Assembly: GCF_030445035.2 (NCBI RefSeq) | Contig: NC_080677.1 | Coordinates: 153,637,169-153,701,168 of the forward strand | Direction: 5' to 3' | From: Dasypus novemcinctus | Lineage: Eukaryota > Chordata > Mammalia > Cingulata > Dasypodidae | Length of the DNA stretch: 64,000 bases | Shown here: positions 44,871 through 54,929 of the stretch, piece after piece | How positions within the stretch are numbered: position 1 is the first letter of the stretch | How the letters are laid out: each line of letters begins with the position of its first letter | Notes under the pieces: generated by a model | The model's input: only the letters and a program-made list of their open reading frames with translations | Databases searched by the model: none | What the model was told of the DNA's origin: nothing | Program-made: the position numbers and the translations under genes

Positions 44871-45549
44871 TGTTTGTGGTATGAACAAACGGAAAAGAAA
44901 TCTTTTTTTTTTTTTCCTTGGCGTAATCTCAATTTCTCTTCTGTAAAATGGGGAAAAGCAATGAGTGGGTAGGCCCAAAACTGCCCCCTCAGTGGCCTTT
45001 TGGCTACCACTGTGATTAAAAGCTTATTTTTATGAATTACCTGTCAGGAGGAAGAGCACTGGCTCTTGGATTCACTTTGTCAAAGGGGTCTCCTGACCAC
45101 ACTGTAAAATTATAAATTTTTTCTCCATCCTTTTTACCTTTTTTCCCCTTCTTCCTGGCACATATGACCTTGACAAATTACATTATCTATTTATTTTTAA
45201 GTCTAGTGTCTGTTCTCTACTAAAATGTAAGCTTCACAAGGACAGTCTTACTGAACGACAAAGTAGGTTGTCGTGAGGATTAAATAACCCGTCAGTTGAC
45301 CCATGTCATTGCTCAACTAAACGTGAGACTTAGTTCTCCCATAAACAGTATATCTAGCAGGTTTTGAACTTTAGTATTACTTGTTGTCTTACATAAATTT
45401 TTAAAAAATAACGTTTTCCATTTGGAAAAAAACAAAGCACAGCAGGTAATTCATTTCATAGTCTGCGTTTTGAAGAACATTGACGTACAAGATGCACAGC
45501 GCCAGCCTAGGTTTGGAGTACTTTAAATTTTCTGCGACAAAGAAAATAG
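44871..45549. other. Unique AT-rich sequence
   Basis: No gene is visible. A MIR-like phrase ('cgtgaggattaaataacc') is at about 45270-45300. Confidence 0.35.
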
Positions 45550-46090
45550 CTTTATTAATGATTTGACTACCATGTACTCAATATAAAATTTGGGTAATTC
45601 ACAGCACAAAGAAAAAAATCAACTTAAATCCCACTACCTTCAGTATTTGGTGATCTCATTAACATTTGGGAAACTATCATTTTGAGAAATGTTTAGGCAT
45701 GAATAAATATATATGCTTTTGCATAAATAGGGTTATATGCATTTTGGGGTTTTTAAATGCTCCCTTTTTTTTTCTTTAGTTTCCTATGCCCCCCCCCACT
45801 ACCTTTCTCCCCAACTTCCATGAGTATCACCCCTCTACAGATGTGTATCCATTCCTATTTTTCTCCATACTCACGTAATCATGAATAAATACCCATATGG
45901 GATTTTGTCATCAACACAAATGGGTTCTTACTATACAGTCACAACTCCATGGTTTTGCTTTTTTTTTTCACTCAGTGATACCTCTCACAAACCCCTTAAA
46001 GTCGAGTGTTCCAGGTCTGATGTTTTCTCCCCACCTTTTACCAACATTTTATTGCAACTCAGAAAAGTCCCATGAATTTAGAACATGCAA
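45550..46090. repeat. Old L1-like sequence
   Basis: Phrases such as 'gcataaatagggttatatgc', 'gtcacaactccatggttttg' and 'ttttttcactcagtgatacc' resemble antisense L1M 3' sequence. Family and strand are uncertain. Confidence 0.45.
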
Positions 46091-46301
46091 GTTGATGAAG
46101 TATGCTCTCTCAGGTGCTATAGACAATATTTCATTGGATAATGAGATGGGCTGCCCTTTCTGTCCGTCCTTGGAGCAGCTGGAGACAGTATTTGCTACCA
46201 GGCAAAACTTTCAAAGAAGGAGCTTTCTTAGCAGCAGATAAACCAGGGGGATCTGAGATCTGGTTCTGTGAAGCCAGGTGAGCTGCTATTAAGAAGTTGC
46301 A

Positions 46302-46507
46302 GGGAGTGGATGTAGCTCAAGTGGCTGAGTGCCTGCTTCCCACTTTTGAGGTCCAGAGTTCAATCCCCAGTACCTCCTAAAAGAAAAACAAATGAAAAAA
46401 CCAACTTTCATTGGGGAGCAAATGTAGCTCAGTTGTTGAGCACTTTCTCCCATGTCCAAGGTCCTGGGTTCAATCCCTGGAATCTCAAAAAAAAAGCAAA
46501 AACAAAA
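46302..46507 (+). mobile_element. Short two-module tRNA-derived SINE
   Basis: A perfect 11-bp duplication (aagaagttgca) lies at 46291-46301 and 46508-46518. Two tRNA-like modules lie head to tail: 'gtagctcaagtggctgag' with 'agttcaatccccag' (46302-46376), then 'gtagctcagttgttgag' with 'gggttcaatccctgg' (about 46415-46482), joined by an A-rich linker. It ends in an A-rich tail without the long DAS body. The matching duplication shows it moved as one unit. Confidence 0.92.
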
Positions 46508-46518
46508 AAGAAGTTGCA

Positions 46519-47545
46519 TTCCTCCTGCTTTTCAATGTGAGTTTTACAGTGCTCAACTGGTGTCTGACCTCGATCATTTTCAGCCTCATTGTCGCTCTGG
46601 AGGCTGGAAATCCGAATCAAGGTGTCAGCAGGGCCATGCTCCCTCTGAAACCTGTAGGGAAGAATTCTGTCTTAGCTTGGGGTGCTTTGCCAGCAATCGG
46701 TGGTGTTCCTTGGCTTGCAACTGCAGCACTCCCAACCCCGCCCCCGGTGTCACTTGGCCTTCTCTCCTGTGTCTAATGACTGCCCGATAGTCCCAGGTAT
46801 TGGTGGTGAGGGCATTCACTCCATCTCCAGCATTTTGCCATGGTGAACAGTGCTACAAGAGACATGCCTTGCCCTCATGTCCTTATACTATTTCAGAATA
46901 AACTGTTGTGTTGGGAGGTTGTACTGGTTTCCTAGGTCTGCCATAGCGAGTTCAGAAACTGGGTCCCTTCAAACAACAGTGGTTGTTGGTGGTGGTCGTG
47001 ATGGTGGTGGGGTGGGGGGATCTCAGCTGGGAGTCTGAAGTTCCCTCCTCTAGGTCAGCCCAGCTTCTCACATGCTGTTCTTGGGGTTTTAAAGGGCCCC
47101 ACTACATGAGCACGTTTCAAGTCTCTGCTGGAAAGTCCCAGGGCCAGCCCGGAGCCAGTGTGGGAGAAGACCACCAAGGACTTGGACCACCAAGGGGAAG
47201 TCTTATGGCCACTTTTGCAGGCCATCAGACACAGGCAGTAGGTGCTAAGAGGTTCTAAATGTTTAACAGGAAGCCAGAAGTGAGTCACAGGGAAGGGACC
47301 TGTCATTTTCACCCATAGGTGAATTCTAATGAGGTGACTGTCAGCACGCTCCTAATGATCCAAGGGTTGCAGAATATCTTATTCCAGACTCCTGCAACTT
47401 GGACTCTGGCAGAGCTGACACATCTGGTCTGTCCTCTCCCCCTCCCTGAACCAGCTCCCAAGGAAGATTTCTCTCTGCACCTGCTCCCGTGAGGCCTCAG
47501 GAAATTTCCTTTTCCTTGGGTCTCTTGTATCCAGGATTATATGGC
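46519..47545. other. Unique sequence with a probable MaLR fragment
   Basis: 46925-47330 begins 'actggtttcctaggtctgcc' and holds 'cttcaaacaacagtgg', which suggests a reverse MaLR LTR fragment. It is too diverged to bound. A GGT/GTG-rich run lies at 46978-47015. The short frames here have no domain. Confidence 0.4.
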
Positions 47546-47998
47546 CATATTAGTCAGTGTTCTCTAGGGAAACAGAATCAACATGAGATATCTGTCAATA
47601 GTATGCGATTCTATAAGAGTCTTTCACGCAGCGGTGGGGATGCACAAGTTCAGGTTCGGCAGGCAGGCTGCAACCAGGGGCTGCAATGAAAGTCCAGTGA
47701 AGGTTCTTGATGAGTTCTGGGAGATGTTGGCCATCCAAAGACAAGCTGGGAAATTCTCTCTCAATGCTGGAATCACTTCCCCTTTTAAGGCACTCAGCTG
47801 ATTGGGTAAAGCATCCTCACTGCTGATGGCAATCTCCCTGATTGGTGTAATTATAATCAGCTATGATTTACCACTGCAGTAAAGTCAATGTGACTAAGGT
47901 CCATAAATGCCCTTGTATCACAGTTAGCCTCGTGCTTGCTTGACCAAACAACTGGACACAATTACCCAGCCGAGTTGACACAATAGCCTAACCATCAC
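47546..47998 (-). mobile_element. ERVL-type (MLT2-like) solo LTR
   Basis: Same family and orientation as 29112-29990, here uninterrupted, about 450 bp. Shared landmarks: 'tattagtcagtgttctctag', 'gagatatctgtcaatagt', 'caaccaggggctgc', 'gatggcaatctccctga' and 'cctaaccatcacga'. It gives the empty-site reference for the SINE in the other copy. Confidence 0.8.
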
Positions 47999-48201
47999 GA
48001 TGGCTGTATCCTGTGGCCTAGCCTGGCTAGAGGAAGCCTCTAGTGGAAACCAGGACTTCTGCCAGTGTTGCTTTTCTGACACCCTTGATCCTGAGTCTTC
48101 AGCCTGCCACGTCTAAGGAACTCTTCAACTGCAGTGTAGACCACAGCAGGAGCACGAGCCTGGCACCGGGAGACTTGGCTCTGGTCCTGCGTGTTCTCAG
48201 G

Positions 48202-48623
48202 TGCCTTAGTCTCCCGGGGCAGCTGTAGCTGTGGCTTAAAACAGCAGGTCTTTATTGCCTCACAGTTCCTGAGGCTAGAAGACTGAAGTCACTGTGTGGG
48301 CAGGACCACGCTCCCTCAGACCCGGCAGGAGAGAACCCCTCCTGGTCCCCTCCTGGCCTCTGTTGGTCTCCGCGCCATCCTCGCTTGCAGCTGCAGCACC
48401 TGCACCTCTGTCTCCAGGCTCATGTGGCCAAATTCTGTCTGTGTGTCTGTCTCTTCTCTTAAGGACACCAGTCATTGGACGAGGGGCCTGGGTTACTCCA
48501 GGATGACCTGATCTCAACTGATTCTACCTACATGGCCCTATTTCCAAATAAGATCTCAGTCTGAGGTCCTGGGGATGGGGGCGTCAATATACCTTGAGGG
48601 GAGACACGATTCAACCCATAACA
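48202..48623 (-). mobile_element. MaLR-type solo LTR, reverse
   Basis: TG at 48202 and CA at 48623 with a perfect 5-bp duplication (tcagg) at 48197-48201 and 48624-48628. Order 'gtggcttaaaacagcagg', 'tcacagttcctgaggctaga', 'aaggacaccagtcattgg', 'cctatttccaaataagatc' and 'attcaacccataaca' is characteristic. Confidence 0.9.
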
Positions 48624-48674
48624 TCAGGCAAGGCACTCATCGCTCTCTGTTAAATGAAGCAGTTGGTTGAGAAC

Positions 48675-48935
48675 AGGGCTTCTCAATCTTTAATGGCCGT
48701 GGAATCACCTGGAAGCCTCCTTAGAGACACGGGCTGCCCCCTCCAGACACACGGAAGCAGCATCTGCTTTTTAATAACATCTCTTGATGTGGGGCAGTTG
48801 TTCTCAATTCTGGCTGCACATTAGACTCTCCTGGGGGAGTTTTAAAGGCCTGGTGCCCAGTGCCCCCTCCCAGAGATCCTGATGAAACTGGTCTGGGGTA
48901 CAGCCTGGGTATGGGGCACCCCTAGGCCAGAAGGG
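48675..48935. mobile_element. MER5-like hAT fossils (two)
   Basis: 48675-48770 has 'ggcttctcaatctttaatgg', 'cgtggaatcacctgg' and 'gcagcatctgctttttaata'. 48790-48935 has 'cagttgttctcaattctggc', 'gcacattagactctcctggg' and 'ggtgcccagtgccccctccc'. Both follow MER5A order. Confidence 0.7.
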
Positions 48936-50219
48936 GTGACGAGAGCCAGGGCTGTCAGCCCCAGGAGAGGGGAGCTGTGGGGCGGGCCATAGCCCCCCGT
49001 AGAGGGACGCTGCCTCCCAACTGCAGCCAGCGGGGAAGTGGCCGAGGAGTTTCATACCCCGCCCGCCCTCTCCTGCCACACTCTCATTTCCTGCCACTGC
49101 TTCCCATTCGCTGAACCCAAGCGAATTCCAGAGGACAAAGGAGCCCGGCCGATGCAGGCCATAAATGCCAGCCTTCTGGGGCACATGGTTGGAGGGAGAA
49201 AGGGGGAGAGTGGCTTTGAAACAGGCAAATGGATACTCTCCAAAGGGTGCTTGTTCTAAAATACAGAAGGGAAGAGTAAAGGGAGAAAATAACAGATCAT
49301 GGGTCCCAGAGAGAGGAAGGGGCTGACGAGCGGTAAGGAGGCCTCAGTTACAGACTCCAATTCCCCACCACAGATTATAAATGCCCAGGTTTTACTTGCA
49401 TGGCCATCATGGCAGGGGAAAATGGCGAGAGCAGGGCGCAGAGGGCAGGAACAGGGCAGGGACAGGCAGAGGGACGGTTTATTTTCCCACTTGCCTTTCA
49501 AACAATTAATTATTCTGCCCTTTTGCTAATGACATGGGAGGAGTCTCAGCTATTTGCTGCTTTGATTGATTATCCCACCCATCACTCCCCTGGAAGGGCC
49601 CAATGATAAGGCCCCTGGATAATATCCAGAGCTTCTCCTGGCTGCCAGAGGAAATCTCGTTCCAAATGGGAGAATCCCACAGGGTCTTCCACCAGCCATC
49701 TTGGGGGTACTGGAGGACACGTGTTAATGGTGGCCAGGTTCCAGATCCATTTATTGGTTCCCTGTCTAGCCTGCTCCAACATTTTGTATTTATTACCTCC
49801 AACCTGGAATGTACCTTTAGAACATTCCAGCAATCCTTTCATGTATACTGATGAGATTCCTCACCTACATTGCTCATGGACATTCAAAAACTTCTCCACC
49901 CTCTTTACTACATACTCCATCCCTGCCTTCCTCTCCCTCAACAGGTGAGGTTGTCTCTTACTTCACAGAGGGGGCTGAGAGTGTCAGAGAGAACTCTTTC
50001 AACTTTCTGCAGGTACTCCTCCTCTTGAGTCCATATTCTTCTCCTTCCTTCTCATCTCAGAAGTGTCCCTCCTCTTGTATATTCATATGTGTGAGATCCC
50101 ATTTCTTTCCATCTCCTCAAGGAAGTCACTGGCCTTCTATCATTTCAAATTCTCCCTCTGTATTGGCTTCTTTCATTCAGCATAAAGGAAATGCTCAAGT
50201 CTCTCTCTTCTTACAAAAA
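48936..50219. other. Unique sequence with a candidate regulatory cluster
   Basis: No exon supported. 49495-49640 is dense in sites resembling homeodomain ('acaattaattattc'), PBX/MEIS-like ('tgattgatta') and GATA-like ('aatgataagg') motifs within otherwise mixed-composition DNA. Low-confidence inference. Confidence 0.35.
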
Positions 50220-51550
50220 AACTTTCTTTACGCTCACACACTGCTAATGGTAGTGTAAATTGGTTCCAATTAAAATAACGACCAGAATAATAATGTTTCA
50301 CAAGCATTTTGCAATGCATTTTAAAAGCCCAAGACTTTTCTTTTTCATTTTTAAAAAATATTACATTCAAAAAACATGAGGTAACCATTCACTTCCACCG
50401 CCCCCACCCCACCACTCCCCCCACAGCAATACTCTCCCGCATCATCATGACACATCCATTGCATTTGGTGAGTACATCTCTGGGCATCGCTGCATCTCAT
50501 GGTCAATGGTCCACATCATAGCTCATACTCTTCCATGTTCCATCCAGCGGGCCATGGGAGGATCTACAATGTCCGGTAATTGTCCCTACAGCACCACCCA
50601 GGACAACTCCAAGTCCCGAAAATGCCTCCACATCTCATCTCTTCCTCCCATTCCCTGCACCAAGCAGCCACCATAGCCATTTTTTCCACACCAATGCCAC
50701 ATTTTCTCGATTACTAACCACGATAGTTCATGAGAATACCAGTAAGTCCACTCTAATCCTTACTGTATTCCTCCTCCCTGTGGACCTTGGATTGGTTGTG
50801 TCCATTCCACATCTATGTCAAGAGTGGGCTTAGATTCCACATGGATACTGGATGCAGTCTTCCTGTTTTCACTTGTAGGCACTCTTGGCTCCATGGGTGG
50901 TGGTTGACATTCTTCACCTCCATGTGAGCTGAGTGGGGTAAGTCCAATAAAGCAGAGTGTAGTAGGAGCTGAAGTCTGTTGAGGCTCAGGGCCTGGCTAT
51001 CATATTGTCAGTCCAGGGATTCAGATCCCCTAGATATATCTTAAACCCCAGCATCAACTACAATTCCAGTAAAGTAACAGGGAAGGCTAAAAGCCCAAGA
51101 CTTTTGCATGAATTTTGATTCAAGAAATTCCACTCCTTGGAATTTATCATGTTTGTGCTCAAAGACATAGCTACAAGGAGAACCATCCTAGTGTTGTTTA
51201 CAATATTGAAATACTGTAAAACTGTAATGGCTGGGGAGGTTATTAAAATAAAATATAGATATGCAATGGAAGACTAGGTGCTTTTATTAAAGATGATGTA
51301 CTAGAAAAATATTTTGGAGCTAGAAAATTAAGATATATAGAAACAAAAAATAGGCAACAAAATGATCTGGACAGCATGACATCATTTTGAAAATATATTT
51401 CGCTTTAAAATAGACTATAAGTATACTGCATATGCCAAAATACTAACAGTGATTATCTCGGGAAGGGGGAATTATATAAAATACTTTATGTGTATTCTAA
51501 ATTTTCTTTAATAAGAATCTATGGCTTTAAGAAGAAATATTTTTAAAATT
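50220..51550 (+). repeat. Old L1M 3' end split by a younger LINE insertion
   Basis: Left part 50220-50339 ('ctgctaatggtagtgtaaat'). Right part 51106-51550 ('aagaaattccactccttgga', 'caaagacatagctacaagga', 'gttgtttacaatattgaaat', 'aacagtgattatctcgggaa'). Together they follow the order of L1 ORF2 end and 3' UTR, but the frame is destroyed. Confidence 0.7.
50340..51087 (-). mobile_element. 5'-truncated LINE 3' end (probably xenarthran L1), reverse
   Basis: A perfect 18-bp duplication (taaaagcccaagactttt) lies at 50322-50339 and 51088-51105, the longest in the window. The poly(A) side is at 50340 (T-rich on the plus strand). The last 300 bases match 15245-15557. The 748-bp insert shows no long reading frame and reads like 3' UTR only. 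Inserted antisense into old L1M sequence. Confidence 0.88.
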
Positions 51551-52208
51551 CTTCCTTTGGTCCTGCATATCACACAATCACTTTTCCTCTTCCACGGCTA
51601 AGCTTCTTCAAAAACTAGCCCTCCCTCGTATTACCACTTTTTTCTTTCCCCTTCCCAATCCATTGTGAGCTTTCACCTGACTCCACCATCCCTCTGACCC
51701 TCAAGTTGTCAAATGGACGGTTCCCTTTGCCATCCACGTCTTTGTTGACTTCTCTGCAGCATTTACTGCCATCTAGTTTCTCCTTGAAATTCTATCCTCC
51801 TTGGAGTCTGTTATACTCATGATTTGTGTCTTTTTTATCTGGCTGTAGCTTCTCGGTGTCTCTTTAAGGTACCTGCCTCTTAGGCGTTAGTGTTTCCCAT
51901 GGTTTCATCCTTGGTTGTCTATTTGCATTTAACACATGCTCCTGGGTAACGATCTAGGCACACACAGCTTGCAGAGCCAACCATGAGCTTCCAGATGATG
52001 GCATCAGCCCAGACTTCTCTCCTGAGTTCCAGAATGCAACTGCCCACAAGACATCTTCATCTGGAGGTCTTGCACATTTCTCAAAATCAACATGGCCCCA
52101 AAGGAATTCACTATCTTTCCCTAAAAGCTTCTTCCTACTCCCATACTGACTATTTTGGCTAATGATTTGCCATCCAATCACTCAAGTCAAATATCTGTAG
52201 AAGGCTCT
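51551..52208. other. Unique sequence
   Basis: C/T-rich sequence without a recognised gene. Part may be diverged L2-like sequence ('ctgacttctctgcagcattt'-type words), not bounded. Confidence 0.35.
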
Positions 52209-52863
52209 TGTATTAGTTGGTGAAAGGCGTGCTGATGCAAAATACCAGAAAATGGTTGGTTTTATAAAGGGTATTTATTTGGGGTAGGAGCATACAGATA
52301 CCCGGCCATAAAGCATAAGTTACTTCCCTCACCAAAGTCTATTTCCACTTCTTGGAGCAAGATGGCTGCTGGTGTCTGTGAGGGTTCAGGCTTCCTGGGT
52401 TCCTCTCTTCCAGGGTCTTGCTTCTCTCTGGGCTCAGGTCCTCTGTTTTCGCCACAAGGTCACCTGTAGACTATGAGGCCTTCTAGGCTTTGCCTCTCTC
52501 CACAAGGTCAGCTGTAGATTATCAGGCAAATGGCTCTGTTTCTCTCCCTGGGGTTTCTGCTGTGTCTATGGAGCCATCTCTATTCCTCTGTGTTCTTCTC
52601 CTGGCTCCAGCTTAAGGCTTCAGCATCAAACTCCAACATCAAAATTCCAGCATCAAAAATCCTTGCATCAAACGCTCCAACTCTGTCTTTACCATGCCTT
52701 TTATCTGTGAGTCCCCACCCAACAAGAGGTGGGGACTCGATGCCCTAATGACGTGGCCCAATGAAAGTCATAATCATAACTCAATCATGCCCAGTAATAG
52801 ACCAGATTGCAAACATAATCCAATATCTATTTTTGGAATTCATAACCGTATCAAACTGCTACA
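52209..52863 (-). mobile_element. ERVL-type solo LTR, diverged subfamily
   Basis: Begins 'tgtattagttggtgaaagg' (TG at 52209) and ends 'atcaaactgctaca' (CA at 52863). TTTATT at 52274-52279 is the complement of AATAAA. It shares the 'tttataaagggtatttattt' block with 32064-32704. It has its own extra repeats: two near-copies of 'cacaaggtca(c/g)ctgtaga' and a triplicated 'atcaaa(c/a)(t/n)cca' motif near 52620-52680. Confidence 0.82.
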
Positions 52864-52996
52864 GCTTGAGACTCCCCTTTCTCCATCATTTCTCTGACAC
52901 TATACACATCAATCTATTCTTAAAAATCAGGTGTTCCAAACCATCACCCCTCTTTCAAGATGCCTGTTTCACCTGCTTTCTTTCTCAGTAAATGAT

Positions 52997-53442
52997 TGTG
53001 GTGGTTTGGGCCTGTACCTATCCTAGAAAAACATGTTCTTAAACTTAATCCATTCCTGTGAATGTGGATCCATTGTAAGTAGGACCTTTGAGGCTAATTC
53101 AGTTAAGGTGTGACCCACATCATTCAGGATGAATCTTAATCCTATCACTGAAGTCCTTTATAAGCAGAATGAATTCAGGCACAAGAAAGAGAAAGCCGTA
53201 GGAAGCAAGAAGCTGAAACGGAACCCAAAAGAGAAGGGAGAGATTGGGAAATGCCATGTACCTTGCCATGTGACAGAGGAGCCAAGGATTGCCAGCAGCC
53301 AGTCTTTGGGAAGAAAGCATTGCCATGGTGATGTCTTGATTTGGACATTTTCCAGGCCTCAAAACCATGAGCAAATAAATTTCCATCATTTTAACCAAAC
53401 CATTTTGTGGCATTTGCTTGAGCAGCCTAGGAAACAAAAACA
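52997..53442 (+). mobile_element. MaLR-type LTR, forward
   Basis: Starts 'tgtggtggtttgggcctg' (52997), with 'aaacttaatccattcctgtg', 'aggatgaatcttaatcc', 'aagcaagaagctgaaacgg', 'ccttgccatgtgacagagg' and 'gcaaataaatttccatc' (AATAAA near 53374), ending 'gcctaggaaacaaaaaca'. It is the same family as 25493-25970 and 33883-34401, in the opposite orientation. Confidence 0.78.
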
Positions 53443-53464
53443 ACATGGTAAAATAAGATTACCA

Positions 53465-53866
53465 TGGGAAGCAGATGTGGCTCAACTGATAGAGTGTCTG
53501 CTTACCATATAGGAGGCTCAGCGTTCAATACCCAGGGCCTCCTGACCCATGTGGTGAGCTGACCCATGCTCAGTGCTGATGCGCACAAGGAGTGCCATGC
53601 CACGCAGGGGTGTCCCCCACATAGGGGAACCCCATGCTCAAGGAGTGCGCCCCGCAAGGAGAGCCGCCCAGTGTGAAAAGCACAGCCGCCACACACACAG
53701 AGCACTGATGCAGCAAGATTACGCAACAAAAAGAGACACAGATTCCCGTGCCACCTGATGAGAATGCAAGCGGACACAGAAGACCACACAGCGAATGGAC
53801 ATGAGAGCAGACAATGGGGGGCGGGGGGGGGAGAAGGGAAGAGAAATAAATCTTAAAAAAAAAGAA
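53465..53866 (+). mobile_element. DAS-type SINE, full length
   Basis: Duplication aagattac(c/t)a at 53455-53464 and 53867-53876. Head with 'gcgttcaatacccagg', long body, G-run with a single C near 53816-53831, and A-rich tail. Inserted just downstream of the MaLR LTR. Confidence 0.92.
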
Positions 53867-53876
53867 AAGATTACTA

Positions 53877-54500
53877 GGTGAAAATTTCCTCACCTTTAGT
53901 AGCCAGTGATACAAAGATGGAAAAGCATGATTTCTGGGAGCTTTCAGTCTAGTGATCTATGGGGGATTTGTTTAGATTCTGGGGAAGAAAAATTTTTTCC
54001 CAACAATGTACTTATCTATATTTAGATAAGACTTAGTGTGTAACCTGTTTGTCAGATTCAAGGATAAGTTTGAATTGCATGATCTAAAACGTCTAAAAGT
54101 CAAAGCAATAAAATTTAGCTCAGGGATCTGGAAAAGTTTGTATGAAAACCTTAACCCCTAAGAGTGTACAGCTCATTGCCTGAACTCTAGCTCATTAATT
54201 TGTATAAAAGCTTACACATGCATTCTTTCTTTGGGTCCACTCATCTAAAAATACATCAGCAAATCTGAGGGCAGTCCATTTTCTATGAAGGCACACAGAC
54301 GGCAACTAATACCACAATAACCTCACTGCCATCGTGGAGTAGGAACGGAGTTTAGTGAGCATGCAGAAGCAGCCGATCTTAAGGGAAGGCTCCACGGGGA
54401 ACACAGCCTTTGATTTGGGACTTGAAGGACAGCGGCGAACCATTTATTGGTTTATCGATTTATAGCCTACCAGCTTCCAAAACAAGTTAACATAGTTTCA
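53877..54500. other. Unique sequence
   Basis: No gene or named repeat is seen. Confidence 0.35.
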
Positions 54501-54514
54501 AAAATGAAAGCAGA

Positions 54515-54893
54515 TGGGAAACGGACTTTGGCCCAGTGGTTAGGGCGTCCGTCTACCATATGGGAGGTCCGCGGTTCAAACCCCGGGCCTCCTTGACCCA
54601 TGTGGAGCTGGCCATGCGCAGTGCTGATGCGCGCAAGGAGTGCCGCGCCACGCAAGGGTGTCCCCCGCGTGGGGGAGCCCCACGCGCAAGGAGTGCGCCC
54701 GTGAGGAAAGCCGCCCAGCGTGAAAAAGAGAGAGCAGCCTGCCCAGGAATGGCGCCGCCCACACTTCCTGTGCCGCTGATGACAACAGAAGCGGACAAAG
54801 AAACAAGATGCAGCAAATAGACACCAAGAACAGACAACCAGGGGAGGGGGGGAAATTAAATAAATAAATAAATCTTTAAAAAAAAAAAAAAAA
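54515..54893 (+). mobile_element. DAS-type SINE, youngest-looking copy
   Basis: A perfect 14-bp duplication (aaaatgaaagcaga) lies at 54501-54514 and 54894-54907. The head reads 'ggttcaaaccccgggcctcc' with the young-subfamily 'cggactttggcccagtgg' start. Very CpG-rich, with a (TAAA)n tail ending in a pure A-run of about 20. Nearly the same as the copies at 2400 and 3496. Confidence 0.96.
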
Positions 54894-54929
54894 AAAATGA
54901 AAGCAGAAATTCTACTTCCAGAAAGATGA

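Noticed and set aside
46302..46485. Tandem pair of tRNA genes
   Set aside because: Both modules lie in one 11-bp target duplication with an A-rich tail, which marks a retroposon.
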